From NCBI GenBank assembly GCA_031213475.1, contig JARUPZ010000017.1, positions 9,861,087 to 9,925,086 on the forward strand: DNA of 64,000 nucleotides. Reading direction: 5' to 3'. Below the pieces are notes generated by a model, which was not told the DNA's origin, made no database searches, and saw nothing but the letters and a program-made list of their open reading frames with translations. The position numbers and the translations under genes were made by a program. This document shows, one piece after another, positions 43,395-55,554 of this stretch. Numbering within the stretch: position 1 is the stretch's first letter; every line of letters starts with the position of its first letter. Origin of the DNA: Nereocystis luetkeana (taxonomy: Eukaryota > Sar > Phaeophyceae > Laminariales > Laminariaceae).

Positions 43395-43817
43395 GTCCAA
43401 CGGCAGATTCAACAAGAACCTACGATGAAACTTAAAAGGGGTCGCACCAAGGGATTTCGTCAAAGTATCCGCGTGCTGCTCTTCCGAAGCTACGAATTGA
43501 ATGTAGATATTCTTAGCACGAAGTAGCTCTCAAATAAAATGAAAACGCACGTGAATATGCTTAATTCACGCATAACTAAGAGGGTTCTCAGCCAACGCCA
43601 TGGACTCCTGGTTATTCTCGAAAATCCGAACACATGATCCGCTTAGCTCTGGATGAATAAGCGACAACACCGCGCCAGGGCGACATACTCTGATTCTGCT
43701 GTCGACAACGTAACACACCTCTGCGTGCTACTTGCCCAACTGACGGCCGGACCCCCTAGGGTAATTACCGTCCCCGATACCGAGCGCCTATCGTTTCACT
43801 TACCAGCATAATCATCA
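43395..43817 (-). pseudogene. Copia RNase H, heavily decayed
   Basis: Across frames one can read NDRRSVSGTVITLGGPAVSW, TLSTAESEYVALARC and, near the end, QFVASEEQHADTLTKSLGAT and PFKFHRRFLLNLPLDGE. Several stops and indels intervene. The last motif marks the end of pol near 43395. Confidence 0.7.
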
Positions 43818-44516
43818 TCACTGAACGCAGGCAAATCCAATCCCGAACCCCGCACAAAAAGTCAACCCCATAAAGCTGGTCCCATGGAGGTACGCCCTAG
43901 TCTTCAAAACTGTCCTCCAGTGCCTCCCCGTTGGTTTGTGGGAGTGGCGCGCCACAGCACGCACAGCGTTCGAGGTGTCCGGCCTCGTCATGGTCCACAG
44001 GCACATCAAGCTGCCCACAGCCTCCCTGTACGGCCAGTCTCCTCCTATTTCGCCCTCCTCTCTTAGACCTAGTTCCACACCGGGGGCCGCGGGGATGTCA
44101 GAGGATGGGTTAGCACCAAAACGATTCAGTATGCTCTCAATAAACGCCTTCTGCGTAATCTCCAATGTTCCCAATTCCCAGTCGCGTTTGAACGCACAAC
44201 CACTATACCAAGTCAGTTCGCCGAGGTTAATTGTGGGGAATTTCGTAACTAGCGCGGCATGGAAATCTCTGCATGTCTCGTCCGATCCTGCGATCACGAT
44301 GTCATCTACATGGACGGCCGTGATCAGTTCTACCTTGCCGTCCACAACCATGCGAAATACACACGGGTCAGACGTACACTGCTCCATACCGTTTTCTACC
44401 ACGGTATCTACCAATAATCCGGCCCACTGCCGCCCGCTCTGCTTTAGACCAGACAGGGATCTGTTCAAGCGGACGATCCTTCCTGACATGTCACCACACC
44501 CACCGGGTAGCTTCAT
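43818..44516 (-). pseudogene. Copia reverse transcriptase palm
   Basis: The 232-residue frame begins MKLPGGCGDMSGRIVRLNRS, then LSGLKQSGRQWAGLL, AVHVDDIVIAGSD (catalytic V-D-D), INLGELTWYSGCAFKRDWEL and GSLMCLWTMTRPDTSNAVRA, all standard Copia RT blocks. It is followed by badly broken RNase H. Confidence 0.9.
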
Positions 44517-44816
44517 GAATATCTCGGAGTCGAGTTTCGCGCGAACAAAAGCTTGTGCGACGTCTAGATAAAAAACTCTTCAGACCATATTCGTTGGCAG
44601 CAGCTGCCAGAATTTTAACTGAGGCTGACGAAGGAGTTGGTTCAAACGTTTAGAAGTAATCTACGTCCTGCACCTGGCTAAAACCCTTAGCCACAAGTCT
44701 GGACTTTGTCGTTACTATCATGCCATCCTTATCAGTCTTGTAGGTGAACACCCACTTCGCGCCTACGTGTTTACGCCCTCGTGGCGGTGTCGCGGCTTCT
44801 CATATGTTCCGGTCGT

Positions 44817-45662
44817 TTAATGACCGTCCAACTCAATTTGCATGGCCTCGTGCCACGCCGCTTTATATCGGGAACGCTCTACATCCGCTACGGACTGCGG
44901 GGGTGGTTCTACGTCTTCCGGGAAAACACTTGGTATGCACACGCTAAACTCCCGTTTATCCTCCACAGCAGGTTCTCCGACCATCAAGGCCACTGCGTCC
45001 TTCTTCGTCCTTGACGTACGATTCAGGATACTCCCAGGCGTCGTCGACCACTCGTACGCTGCCGCAAGCAGCGCGTCTGCGACCCCTTTGTCCCTCCTTG
45101 GATGGTTCACAGGAGGTTCATCCTCCAGGCGTTGGCTCTGACCCCGGGTCCGGCCGAGTACTGTTGGAGGGAGCCGTCCCCAGCTGCTCAGCTCGTGTGC
45201 TGGCCTGCCCGACAGGATCGCGGGGGGACTCTCACCGTTCCCTTGGTCGGTGTCGGAGGCTGGTGCCGCACCCGGGTCACTTTCGGCCCTCCCTGCCGGC
45301 ACCGAGGAGGCGTCCACGGCGCCCCCTTGAGACGAACCCATCGTCTCGGCTGTTTCGGCCCTCCCCCTCGGGGCCGAGGAGGCGTCCACGTCGCCCCCTT
45401 GAGACAAACCCATCGTCTCGGGTGTTTTGTCGCCGACCTCGCCGACGGCAGGTACCTGATCCATGCGCTCTTGCCTAAACGCGTCCAGGTCAAACCCCCA
45501 CGTCACGCCCAGGTCGTTCAAGTGAGCCAGACCGTCGTTCAGCTCATCCACCATCCCCCCACCACCTCGATCTGACGTGCTCACGTCGTCCGCCTCGGAC
45601 TCCCCCTTTTCCGTAGACAGGGAGTGATTCACCTGGGCAGGCACAGGTGGTGCAGGCGACAC
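44817..45662 (-). pseudogene. Copia inter-domain region and RT start
   Basis: A 281-residue open frame. Its first two thirds are acidic and low in hydrophobics, with a 66-bp-type internal duplication (AETMGSSQGGAVDASS and PETMGLSQGGDVDASS). The last third reads DKGVADALLAAAYEWSTTPG, VADVERSRYKAAWHEAMQIE and LDGH, the run-in to Copia RT (usually A..S.Y.....W..AM..E). The frame then stops, so RT fingers are lost to a frameshift. Confidence 0.75.
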
Positions 45663-45951
45663 GCATTGCTAGGTGACATTTCGCGTGATTAGCACAGTGC
45701 GTTTCCTCCTCAATACTCGTACTGAGTCTCGGGGGTAGTAGGGTGCAGGGCTAAGGTAAAAACACTCTTGTGCTTTCGCCTGTGACTTGTTTTCCCTCTT
45801 CACCTAGCAGTAGCCAGGCTTGAGGAAAGGTAGCAATACTACCGGGGGGGGAGCTACCATGCCACATCTCATGCAGCGACTTGCTCTCGGGGTTAGCTGT
45901 CGTTGCTGTGCGGTTCAAGGCGTCATCCCCCCAGTGGGGCGCTTCCGCCCA

Positions 45952-46332
45952 CTATGCTGCAGTGGCCGGGACTTGCGCGCCGGGAAAACGCTCATGGGCC
46001 GGGATTCGGCCCGCCATTGCGGCCGTCTCGATCAAACCCAGCGCACGCTCTGCTACTCCATTAAATTGGGGACTGTCGGCAGTCGTGAATTCCTGCTTGA
46101 TCCCTCGTGATCTACACAGGTCGACAAACTTGCCTCCGCGGAATTCGCCACCTCTATCAGATCGGACGATTACCACAGTTGAAGGGACACCGTCTGCACG
46201 AGAATCCGCAAGGAACTGCTCGAACGATTCCGTGGCGTCCGACCTCTGACGCATGAAGTACACCCACGTATACCGTGAAAAATCGTCGCGTACCTTTAGA
46301 GTACACCGCTTCCTTCCTACAGACTCTACCAT
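45952..46332 (-). pseudogene. Copia integrase core
   Basis: The 126-residue frame contains TLKVRDDFSRYTWVYFMRQ (first catalytic Asp), VVIVRSDRGGEFRGGKFVDL (second Asp) and IKQEFTTADSPQFNGVAER (catalytic Glu in VAER). All three DDE residues are present. The frame ends shortly after AGRIPAHERFPGA, where the C-terminal integrase part loses register. Confidence 0.9.
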
Positions 46333-46344
46333 CTTAGGTCCAAC

Positions 46345-46650
46345 TCAAAGCCACAAAAACCCTCCCAAGCTTCTTATCTGCTCGTGTGTGTGTGGACTGC
46401 TTGATTCCTTTGCGGAGATCCTTCGCCATGGGGCACCTCGTGCACTCCAGCAGTTCTCCCCCGAGGACAATCCCTTGCTGCTCCGCGGTCTTGCGGAGTA
46501 GTACCTCGTGGGAGTGTACAGCCGCGCACTGGAAATCATTGATGTAGATGGCAAACTTGTGGGGCGGTTGCCCCGGGGCGAGTACAGCACAGGCAGTTTC
46601 CCCATAACTGTGGTCGACTCGGTAGCCGTACAGGCTTTAAAGGGTCCCAC
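46345..46650 (-). pseudogene. Copia GAG-pre-integrase region
   Basis: Across frames the minus strand reads HSHEVLLRKTAEQQGIVLGG, LLECTRCPMAKDLRKGI and KLGRVFVALS, the H-x-C-x2-C zinc module and the link to integrase found in Copia elements. The longest single open frame here is out of register, so the domain is frameshifted. Confidence 0.65.
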
Positions 46651-47307
46651 TCAGCGGAAACAAGATGGAACGCTCTGACTTGAGCCTGACTACAACCCTC
46701 GTGGGGCGGCCTTCGAAAGTGTGACCGTTTTTGACGAGAGTGGGTGGGGAAAAATTGAGGTAGCGGAAATCCGGCATGTGCGCAACATTCGTAAGCAGCA
46801 CTTGCACGAGACCAGTTCCGGACCGAACGACAACGCTTATGTCGCCGTTAGATTTGATCGATCGAGTGGATCCATCGGCGATTCGCAGTTTCATGTTGCA
46901 TTCAATATATAGTTGATCGTGCAATCGGATGAGGGCGTCATGTGAGGAGACGTACCACTATCGCATATCCATTCCTCGTCTCCTACCTGCCAGGCAGGTT
47001 CCCCTTCCCCCGAACCATCACCGTTCTCGCCTGTCTCCTTCGCCTTGAAAGCTGATGCCTGGACCGCACCTTTCTCTTGGTCGTCGTCCCTTGCCCCAAC
47101 CTCGCTCGCCACCGCCATGACAGCTTCTTCTTTCGATGAGGGGCAGACATCAGCAGCGTGCCCCCGCCCGTTGCATCGAATACATCGGTCCATGGACGTG
47201 GGACAGGCATCGACAGAGTGCCCCCGTCCTTGGCATCGGCTGCATAGCTTCGCCGTACAGTCGCTCCTCCAATGGCCCTCCTTGCCACAGCTATAACACT
47301 TGCCCAC
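46637..47307 (-). pseudogene. Copia zinc knuckles and protease
   Basis: The frame 47307-46891 has three zinc knuckles in a row: CYSCGKEGHWRSDC, CSRCQGRGHSVDAC and CIRCNGRGHAADVC. An acidic linker follows, then EEWICDSGTSPHMTP, with the protease active-site D-S-G. Frame 46924-46637 continues with LYIECNMKLRIADGSTRSI, VRSGTGLVQVLLTNVAHMPD and RYLNFSPPTLVKNGHTFEG, the Copia protease C-terminus. A frameshift joins the two near 46910. Confidence 0.88.
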
Positions 47308-47379
47308 TGGAGTACTTCCGCTGGTGGCTTTGGCGCTGCTGCCATTGCCATCAGAAGCCGCGGCCGAGCCACCACCGGC

Positions 47380-48574
47380 CTAGTTGGTGCCTTTTCCACC
47401 TCGTCCAGGCTGTCGTCGCCGCCCGCCTTTTGCTCTGCTATTTCCTCCACCTTGTCCGCGACCACGGTCACCGCCGCCGGCGAACATAGTATGGCCTACT
47501 TGGCCAGCGTTGGACTCCTTCTTCTTGTTTCCAAAATGTCGGTGATGCCGTTCTCGAAGAGCCTTGATGATGTCATCACGGCCGATGCTTTCACGTGATG
47601 CCAGGTTCCGAGCCTCCACCTCGTATTCAGCCAGCAGAGCGTCAATAACGATGGTGTACAGCATGTGGTCGTCAACTGACATTCCTGCTGCGCGCATTTC
47701 CGCAGCAATATCCTCGATCCTGTCCCTCCCCTCGAGCGGGTTGCTCCCCGGCGCTGGTTTAAAGCTATGCAATCGTCTCGAGAGGTCCGACTTGACTACC
47801 GTCGTCTGAGGGCCATACCACACAAGGAGAGCATCCAACGCTTGCCTCGGCGAGGTAAACCAGTATAAAATGCTCTCGTCTCTCTTGCTTTTGAGCGCAG
47901 TCGACAGGAAATTCCACGCCAGAGAGTGCATGTGCACCCGTTCGCGGCCAACCCCCCTAGAGACAAGCATCGAGTTCTCAGTGTCCAATTGCCCTACGGG
48001 AATGTACTGCGGTGGATCGGACACGAAAGCAGACAAGAAACCAACTCCTTTGTCGTAATACCTAGTGTCTCTTGTCCAGGAGTTGAACTCAGGCTTCAGC
48101 CCACTAAACGATGGCACAGGAGTATGTTTGAATGCCAAATGACGCGAGAGAGGTGGATCAAATCCACCACCCAACTCACCGCCAGGGTATACACCCCATT
48201 CTCCAGTCCTCCCAGGCTGGTCCGGCTGACTCCTCGGTGGGCCAACCTCGACAGGCAACGCAGTTCCTCCGCGTCCAGTTCTTCCCAAATTTGGCGAGGC
48301 GCCCTCACGCATATTAGTCTGATGTTCTGCTGCAATATCCTGTGCCTACAGCAGCAGCAGGGGTTTCTCTTACAGCAGCGGGCACTATCCCACGCGAGAT
48401 CTGCCCAACAGCAGTGCTTCCCTCAGCGCTGCCGGACTCCGATCGGCCGTTGTTCCCCATGAACTCGGCCATCATATCCCTCATGGCGTTCATCATCGAC
48501 GTCTGACTGTGCTCAATCGCCAGCATTACCTCGCGCCTCAGATCTTGAACTTCACCCGGAGGATCGTGCTCCAC
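47380..48574 (-). pseudogene. gag: Copia Gag
   Basis: A short first frame (48574-48314) begins MEHDPPGEVQDLRREVMLAI and passes by a frameshift into a 310-residue frame (48312-47380). The latter has TPVPSFSGLKPEFNSWTRDT, SLAWNFLSTALKSKRDESIL, FTSPRQALDALLVWYG and SLRRLH-like stretches, then AAEMRAAGMSVDDHMLYTIV and LLAEYEVEARNLASRES, the helical order of Copia-type Gag. It ends in a Gly/Arg-rich basic tail (GGGDRGRGQGGG) before the zinc knuckles. It packages element RNA in intact copies. Confidence 0.85.
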
Positions 48575-48599
48575 GTGACCCGACCTCTCAAATATCGAA

Positions 48600-50240
48600 T
48601 TTCGAGAAAATACTGAAAATAAAATAAAATAAACACTTCTCGTTTAGATCGATCCTAACCGAGGGTTAGAGACTGCTTGCTCCGACTGCGAGTAGTCGCA
48701 GTATTTCGGGGTGTTGTACTCCTGTAGATACCGCTGCGAGTGCTACACGTATCTCCAACATTAATATTTCGCTGACACGGACAATACTGTTCATGTCTGC
48801 AGGAATTACTTTGCGGTTGTTCCGTATTGTCGATCGACATCAACCAGGTAGCAGGTATTAGGTGTTCGATACTGCTCGTACTCGTATCTCGATGACTGCC
48901 GGCTCTCATAATTGGGTGCGATAATGCGCGTACAGTACGCGTCCTGTTCGCCCAGAAATCTGGGCGTGTACTGCAAGTTGTTGTCTGCTGCGATGCCGTA
49001 CGTTTCTCTGCTGTTGTTGTTCTACTCCTGCCGTTGCGGCTGGGTCTCTACAGCAGCTGCTACAGTAATAGACTACTGCAGCAGCGATGCTTGCTACCAC
49101 TCCTGCGGCAGCTGTTGCTGCTAGTATCGCTGTGGTACCGCTGCTGCTATCTCTTTCATATGCGGGAGAGGCCATCTCTTCGGCACAAGCGCCATTGGAA
49201 GTAGGTACAGCTCTATGTCGATAGGAGTGATATCGGCGTGGGTATGGAGTACTTGGCAGCTGGTCAGATAATGGGCAGCAACACTACTATCGTAAACAAA
49301 ATCAAGGTTAGTTCTGAGAAACATGAAAAACCTCTGAGATCTGAACTGATTTCTGCCCCCTCCAGCGGGAACTGAGCTCCAAAGTATCGATGATTTCATG
49401 GCCATCATGATAGACGGTTCTGATTTTTAGGCTTCAGAGTAGATGACGGAAACAGACAGCAGCAATAACGTTCCAAACAGTTGCTCTAAAAGTTCGTATA
49501 TAATGAGAATGAGACAGACACAAAAACTGAGAAGTGACCCTCGGCATTGCCTTCATCCTGCACCACTTGGCATTGACCTGATCCTTTTCGTAACAAGACC
49601 TCATGGTGCTTTATGTCAACTTGCTTAAAATTATTCCACGACTTGGCACTGAGGTATACTTCCCTATCCGGAGCATGGGTGCCGGCACCCATGCAGAACC
49701 CTTGTATCTATATAGGATCCTGTACACGAGTACAATGTATCTCAGACTGCTGGACCACTTTCGTAGGGTACGACACAACTATACCATGATACTATTAATA
49801 AATAAAAAACACGAGCTCGCGTCCAAATCGTTGCTTCCGAACGTCCTGCTCCCCCTTGGCACCCTGAACAAAGCCCAGACCTCATCCCACCCGGATCTGA
49901 GCCCTCCAAACCGGGCATGGACGTGACAAGGGGTACATATTACTCGCCATCAAGTGTACTTGTAGGTCATTGGGCCATTGCCAATGAGAGACGCGTATGC
50001 ACGATATGCGTTTTGCCCCATCAATATCGTGATGGCTGGTGAGATGCGCTTTCACTCCATTCCAGTCTGTACCTGTCTTGGACTCTCACCGGAAAGGGTG
50101 AACTGTCCCTGTTGTCGGTTTTCACCCGGAAATAATTAGAGTAGTTTGTCGTCGTTATATTTTTAACGTGTGCGAGGTTCCTGAGAATTATTCATTTTCC
50201 AACTTTTTCCCATGGTATTCATTAGCTTGGCTAATCGTTT
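48600..50240. other. No gene seen; possible 5' flank of the Copia element
   Basis: The sequence just upstream (in minus sense) of the Gag ATG is AT-rich (AAATAAAATAAAATAAA at 48617-48633), then mixed. I expected a 5' LTR here but could not match it to 41-43.4 kb by eye. CAG/CTG words are frequent at 49010-49150. Confidence 0.35.
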
Positions 50241-51798
50241 CTCTCTCCTTGATATGGCAGTCGACATGCGAAGGAAGTGCAGAGATATGAGCTGGTAAGA
50301 GACGCCGGGATATCCATGCTGGATAGTGCCCGCGGCTTGTAGTTAATGATCTTCTTATTTCTACTTCTCAAAGGAGTTGAGAGAGAGAGAGAGAGAGCTA
50401 CGAGAATGAGGGTGGGCGTCGTCGGGAATACAACTCAGGCCAGACATTGACCGAAGCTGACCCGTATGCAGGTACGGGTCTACCGGGACGTTACCATACA
50501 GAATATTCCCAAGTGCTACGGGTAGCCATCCAAGATTCGCATACGGGTGTATTCCCAAAGCACTACGTGCAACCATATAAGATTCGTAAAAACGAACACC
50601 CCCGAAGCTCTGCGTGCAACAATGTAAGGTTCGCATGCGGGTGTATACGGTCTTGTAAGGCGGATGTGCTACTCCATCACACTAGCCCACCCTGAGATAG
50701 CCGTAGATTGCAGATCACACGACGGTTAATAGGTTTGACTATATCATCTCAAAAGCAGGAAGAGAGATCGAAGATGCCATTAAACAAATAGTGAGGTGAA
50801 AGATCTACGCCATACCTCGTAGTGAGGCGTCCAAGCCTCACTCGAGAAATACACGAAAACCCACGGAAAAAACAACACAGAGTACGAAACCAGACAAGGC
50901 TAAATGCTACTGCGGATATAGCCCGACAACTACTACACGTAAAAGATAAATACTTGTAACTCGAAAATAGGGAGTTTTTTTATCATGATGCTCACATGGT
51001 GAACAGGAGTCGGGGAGAGTTAACGAAGGCTAAACAAGCAGGCGCGCCTAGCTCCGTGGTCAAACGTCCTGAACAACTTCGTCAAAAGTAAAGGAAGTGC
51101 ACAAACCAAAGCTAGCAAGGCACAGGGATATTGATGCTGGATAGTGCGTCTTGCTTGCAAATCAACAATCTTCTTACTGCTGCTCGTCAAATGAATTGAG
51201 AGGAAGACAGAGAGCTCGAGTGAGCGAGGGCGGGCTTCGTCGGGAATACAACTCTGCTCATAAGTTGACCAAACCCAACCTAAATGCAGATACATACGAG
51301 TCTACTGGAACGGAACCATACCTTAAAGACGATCTCCAAAGCGCTCCATGTAGCCATCTAAGGAGCGCATACGAAAGCGCTACGTGCAATCATATATGCG
51401 ATTCGTACAAGGATGCATTCCCAATACGCTTCGTACCACCTCCTAAGGTTCCCATGCGGGTATATACGGCCCTGTGCGGCGGATGTGCTCCCCCGTTACA
51501 CTAGGCCTCACTGAATTCTCGTTGGTGCAGATTACACGGCGATAAAAGGGTGTTCACATTTACATCCCAACATTCATAAGAGATATCGAAGTTGCCGCTC
51601 TACAACCAAAAACTGAGGTGATAGATCTACCCCACACCTCTAAGTAAGTGGGGATTCATCGCGTCAACCGAGAAATAACATATATATGCTATCCATAAGG
51701 AGAATAAACACAACGTAAAAAACCAGACAAGGTCCAATGTTGCTGCGGGTGCAGCCCAAACATTACTACATGACATATGTATGTAAGAAAAAATGGAG

Positions 51799-53366
51799 CA
51801 GTCGCCAAAATCGGGTATACCCGATATATCTTTATGGTCAAAAGTGGGAAGCTTTTATTTCAATGACCGCGAAGGCCCCAGTACGCCATCTCATTGGTCA
51901 ACGCCGGCCGCCACCCGATGCTGGCCACTTTTGCGCCGGGTAAAACCGATTTTGGATACTTATCGCCCAAGAGGTACCCGATTATGGTACTCATCTACCC
52001 GAAAGTGGCCAGAATCTTCGACCACAACGAACAACCACCACCCCGGGGTTCAAGGTTCTCGTCCTGACGAAGACGGGCAAGAACCATGCGCGTGATGTCC
52101 ATGATTAGGTTCATTCTAGCCTACTTTGTTGGCATTCTCTGATACCTGCAGTACCTAAAAAGTTGAACCTATATCGAGTATGTGCTAATACCCCGAGTAT
52201 GAAGACGCGAAAAGACCGGTGCTGGGTGTGTAGGGGAACTCGCACGCCCTTTGAAGTTGTGCGTATGCGAGCTTACCTTTTCACTGCAACTAAGTTACTC
52301 TGCTGAACCAATTTGACGAAACGCAACGAATTGATTATATTTCATCGCTCATACATCTTGTACGAGCCAATGATTCGCCCGTCATCGTCCAACATTTCAG
52401 TACCTTTGCCTTGCGGGATATATTTTTGGTAGTGTTTCCCGAGGCGTCGTCTCATCGTGTGATGACCGTATCGTGTCGCCACGATAATGTACTCGACCAT
52501 GCGCGATACGAATATGACACTTTTTACTCAAATCCGAATGCTTTTATTCCAGGTGGTAAGATTACGTGTACTGCTCATAAAACCAAATTGGAAACCGGAT
52601 GCACGATGACTACAACCCGGCAACAATTACCTGTACGACGTTTGGCTGCTGAGAACTTCAGGCTCGAGGGTTGGACGAAAAAACGAAATGACGTTTTTGG
52701 TGCTGAATATCGTGGGACGCACCCTTTCTTACATAAGAGTTCAAGCGTTTGGCCTAAAAAAAGAAGAAATGCTGCATCGCAATGCCCACTCTTTGTGTTT
52801 GGATAACACGTTACATATTTGTCACGAAATAACTGGTAGCGTCGCTTATGATCCGTCGCTACTACTACTGATGTGCTTAGGCTACTTTAGGTTGCGTTTG
52901 GTTCGGTAGAAGGGGAGAGAGAGGGCTATGCTCAGTTTGGCCTGGGAGAGGAGAGGAGAGGAGAGGATACTCTAGCGGGAGGGAGAACGATGGTTTATGT
53001 GTGGTTGGTTCAGCGCTACAGCAGAGAGAAAGCGTCCGACGTAGTCTAGAATGAACCTAATCATGGACATCTCCCGCGGTTCTTGCCCGTCTTCGTCAGG
53101 ACGAGAGGCATGAATCCCGAGATGGCGGCTTGTCGTTGTGGTTGAATAGTCTGGGTATTTTCGGGTAGGTGAGTACAATAAACGGGTACCTCTTGGGGGA
53201 TAAGTAGCTAAAATCGGGTCTACCCCGCGCAAAGGTGGCCAGTATCGCGTGGCGGCCGGCGTTGATCAATGACATGGCGTACTGGGGCCTTCGCGGTCAC
53301 TGAAATAAACGATACCCTATGTTGGTTACAAAGGCATCGGGTATATATACCCGATTTTGACCACTG
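51799..53366. mobile_element. 1.57-kb DNA-transposon-like element with long terminal inverted repeats
   Basis: Terminal inverted repeats of about 330 bp (51799-52135 and 53045-53366) begin CAGT-G/C-G/C-TCAAAATCGGGTATA and share GACCGCGAAGGCCCCAGTAC and TCATGATTAGGTTCATTCTA-like ends, with roughly 85% identity by eye. The 910-bp interior has a 131-codon plus frame (52411-52806) with no transposase motif. CAGT ends are seen in Tc1/mariner-type elements; I could not confirm TA duplications. Confidence 0.75.
52411..52806 (+). CDS. Hypothetical protein inside the inverted-repeat element
   Basis: A 131-codon open frame, not repetitive, starting MRDIFLVVFPEASSHRVMTV and ending CPLFVFG. It lies wholly between the inverted repeats. 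It has several Cys and His (SCRHDNVLDHARYEYD) but no known motif. It is followed by an overlapping shorter frame. It may be chance or the remnant of the element's own protein. Confidence 0.25.
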   Translation: MRDIFLVVFPEASSHRVMTVSCRHDNVLDHARYEYDTFYSNPNAFIPGGKITCTAHKTKLETGCTMTTTRQQLPVRRLAAENFRLEGWTKKRNDVFGAEYRGTHPFLHKSSSVWPKKRRNAASQCPLFVFG

Positions 53367-53899
53367 ACTGTTAAAAAACGACTCCGAACTCGAAAATAAA
53401 AAAGCTTCTTATGCTAATTTTAACCGGGTGAAGATGAATCGGGGAGAGTACACGAAAGCTAACGAAGCAGGTGCGCCGACGGTGAACAGTGCTGACAAAA
53501 GTCGACAAAAGTTAAGGAGGTGCAGAGATAACCACTAGTAAGAGACACAGGGACGCCGACGCTGGATAGTGCACGCTGCTTGTATTTCACGATCTGCTTA
53601 CTACTTCCTCTCAAATGAGTTGAGAGGGAGAGCCAGAGCTCGAGTGAGCGAAGGTAGGCTCCGTCGCGACCACAACTCAGCTCAGATGTTGACCATAAAA
53701 CCCCACCTGTATACACGTGCCAGTCTGCCGGGACGTCCCCATGAGAAAGATTCCCAACATGCTACGTGTACGTAGCCATCTCAGATTCACACACGGGTAT
53801 ATTCCCGAGGCGCTTCGTGGAACCATCTAGAATAAAGGTTCTTTACGGGTGGATATACGGTGGATGTGCAACTACATCACAGAAGCTCAATTCAAGCTC

Positions 53900-55550
53900 T
53901 TCAAACAGGCCGTCCTCCCATCTGCCGACTACGGTTAGTCGTGCCTTGCTTTTGTGTCGCGAGCAGGCAATTCACTAAGGCCTGTTCTTCCCTACCTAGT
54001 CGACTCGCTTTGAATTGGCCTATTATATGTAGGCAACATATTTTGATATTTTCTTCTTCTTAGATGCAGTGGATGTCGACCGGTATAAATGATGTTGAAA
54101 CGTGAAGAACACACACTACATGGCTGATTCTACTGCAACCGCGGTTGTTGCTGCTGCTGTCTACGCATTTATACTATACCTGGTACTCCAGACGCCTCGG
54201 CGTGGCAAAAGTTCTATCTGCATCAAGTTACCTCGCTGGCGGTTCTCCTGTGTGTTCCGTGTTCCCGCGAGATGTAATGGCATCGTGACCACTGCTACGC
54301 GATACGCATTATCCCAAAAACCTTGTATCGTCGCTGAACGGGCTTGTGCTGATGGGTTTGGGTGGATGGGTGTGGGTCGATGGATATATAGGTAGGTATT
54401 CTTGGTGGGTTACTGGGTGCGTCGGTTGGTGCATGGACTATACAATAATAATTGGTTCCGCCATCACCAACAACACCATTCACCCCCAACATTCCAACTT
54501 TAAGGGACGCACGTCAACGCAAAACCTAGCATCATAGTCAGAAGGTGGGCGGAGGGAGGAGGCGGGGTGCAACGGTGGTATAACAGGTACATTAATGTCT
54601 TGCAAGTGAAAAACTATGGTAGCAATTATTGAATATAAGAATAACATACTCGATCAACAACAAAGCAAGCGCAAAAACAAATGTCCCACCACACAAAGTG
54701 CCTGAAAACTGATCAACCACAATAATAACAGCATGTGAAATAGGAGAACAACACACATCCACCAACAAGATGTAACAACTGGCGGGGAAACGGAGGGGAA
54801 GAAACAAGACACAACAACAAGAACAACCTCATCAGCAAAAAAACAACAACAACAACAACAGCAACAACAAAGCAACGCCGACAACAACCAACTATCAAAA
54901 CCTGTCAAAACTGGCAAGCTGCGGGGGAAAGGGAAACAATCAAGATCAATATCAGGCCGCTAGCGCAACGAACGGAGAAAGAAGCCGGAGGAATGCGGCC
55001 AGTGACATGGGGATGGAACGTTATTGAGCAATGGGATATACTATACCGGTACAGCAGTAGCTAAAAAATTAAATGATGTGGGGAATGAAAATTTTGGGAA
55101 AGGCTGGCAGAGAAGCTTATTGTGAGGGATACAGTATATACTGCTGATTTCCGGAAGGATATTCGGTTTAGATATTAACAGCATCCATCTACGATATATT
55201 GTCGGAAGGCAAGCATAACAACAATATTATAATCATAATAAGAATAAAAAATAATAGTAAGAACAATGCTAATATTAATAACAAAACACAACAACAGCAA
55301 CAACAACAACGACAACAACAACAACAACAACAACACTAATTAATTAAAAAGTACAAACAGAAGTAAACCATCACAATAATATCCAAAACATCGACTCAAG
55401 TTGCGGGGAGGGCATATCGATCAAGGAGAAGATTTGTTCGGTGTGTTTTGAATAAATAAATATGTATCACCACTACTAACCAGGTGTGTACCCGGTTTCA
55501 CGGTAAAAACAAACGATAACCCACAGCTAGCTAGCTGCTGCTGCTGTGTG
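53900..55550. other. Simple-sequence-rich stretch, no gene seen
   Basis: (CAA)n at 54840-54875 and 55283-55337 and scattered AAT/ATA words. The long minus-strand frames at 54592-54917 are hydrophobic (Leu/Val/Cys-rich) only because of these repeats. Confidence 0.5.
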
Positions 55551-55554
55551 GTTT

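Larger units (their letters stand above)
43395..48574 (-). mobile_element. Ty1/Copia retrotransposon, nearly complete but broken
   Basis: Minus-strand order: Gag (48574-47380), three CCHC knuckles and protease (47307-46637), GAG-pre-integrase (46650-46345), integrase (46332-45952), a spacer and RT start (45662-44817), RT (44516-43818), RNase H remnants (to about 43395). Integrase before RT defines Copia. Several frameshifts and stops separate the parts, so it is inactive. It is less decayed than the Gypsy relic. LTRs were not identified. Confidence 0.88.
50255..53900. repeat. About 830-bp tandem repeat, three units, third displaced
   Basis: Units share AGGAAGTGCA, GCTGGATAGTGC, GATCTTCTTA, a GAGAG-rich word, GTCGGGAATACAACTC and, at the end, CCAGACAAGG and ACTCGAAAATA. 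Units start near 50255, 51090 and 53510. The first spacing is about 835 bp; the second is about 2420. Removing the 1568-bp element at 51799-53366 restores about 850. Divergence between units is substantial. Confidence 0.7.

Noticed and set aside
54592-54917. Hydrophobic minus-strand frames as small membrane proteins
   Set aside because: The hydrophobic runs come from (CAA)n read as (TTG)n; they are simple sequence.
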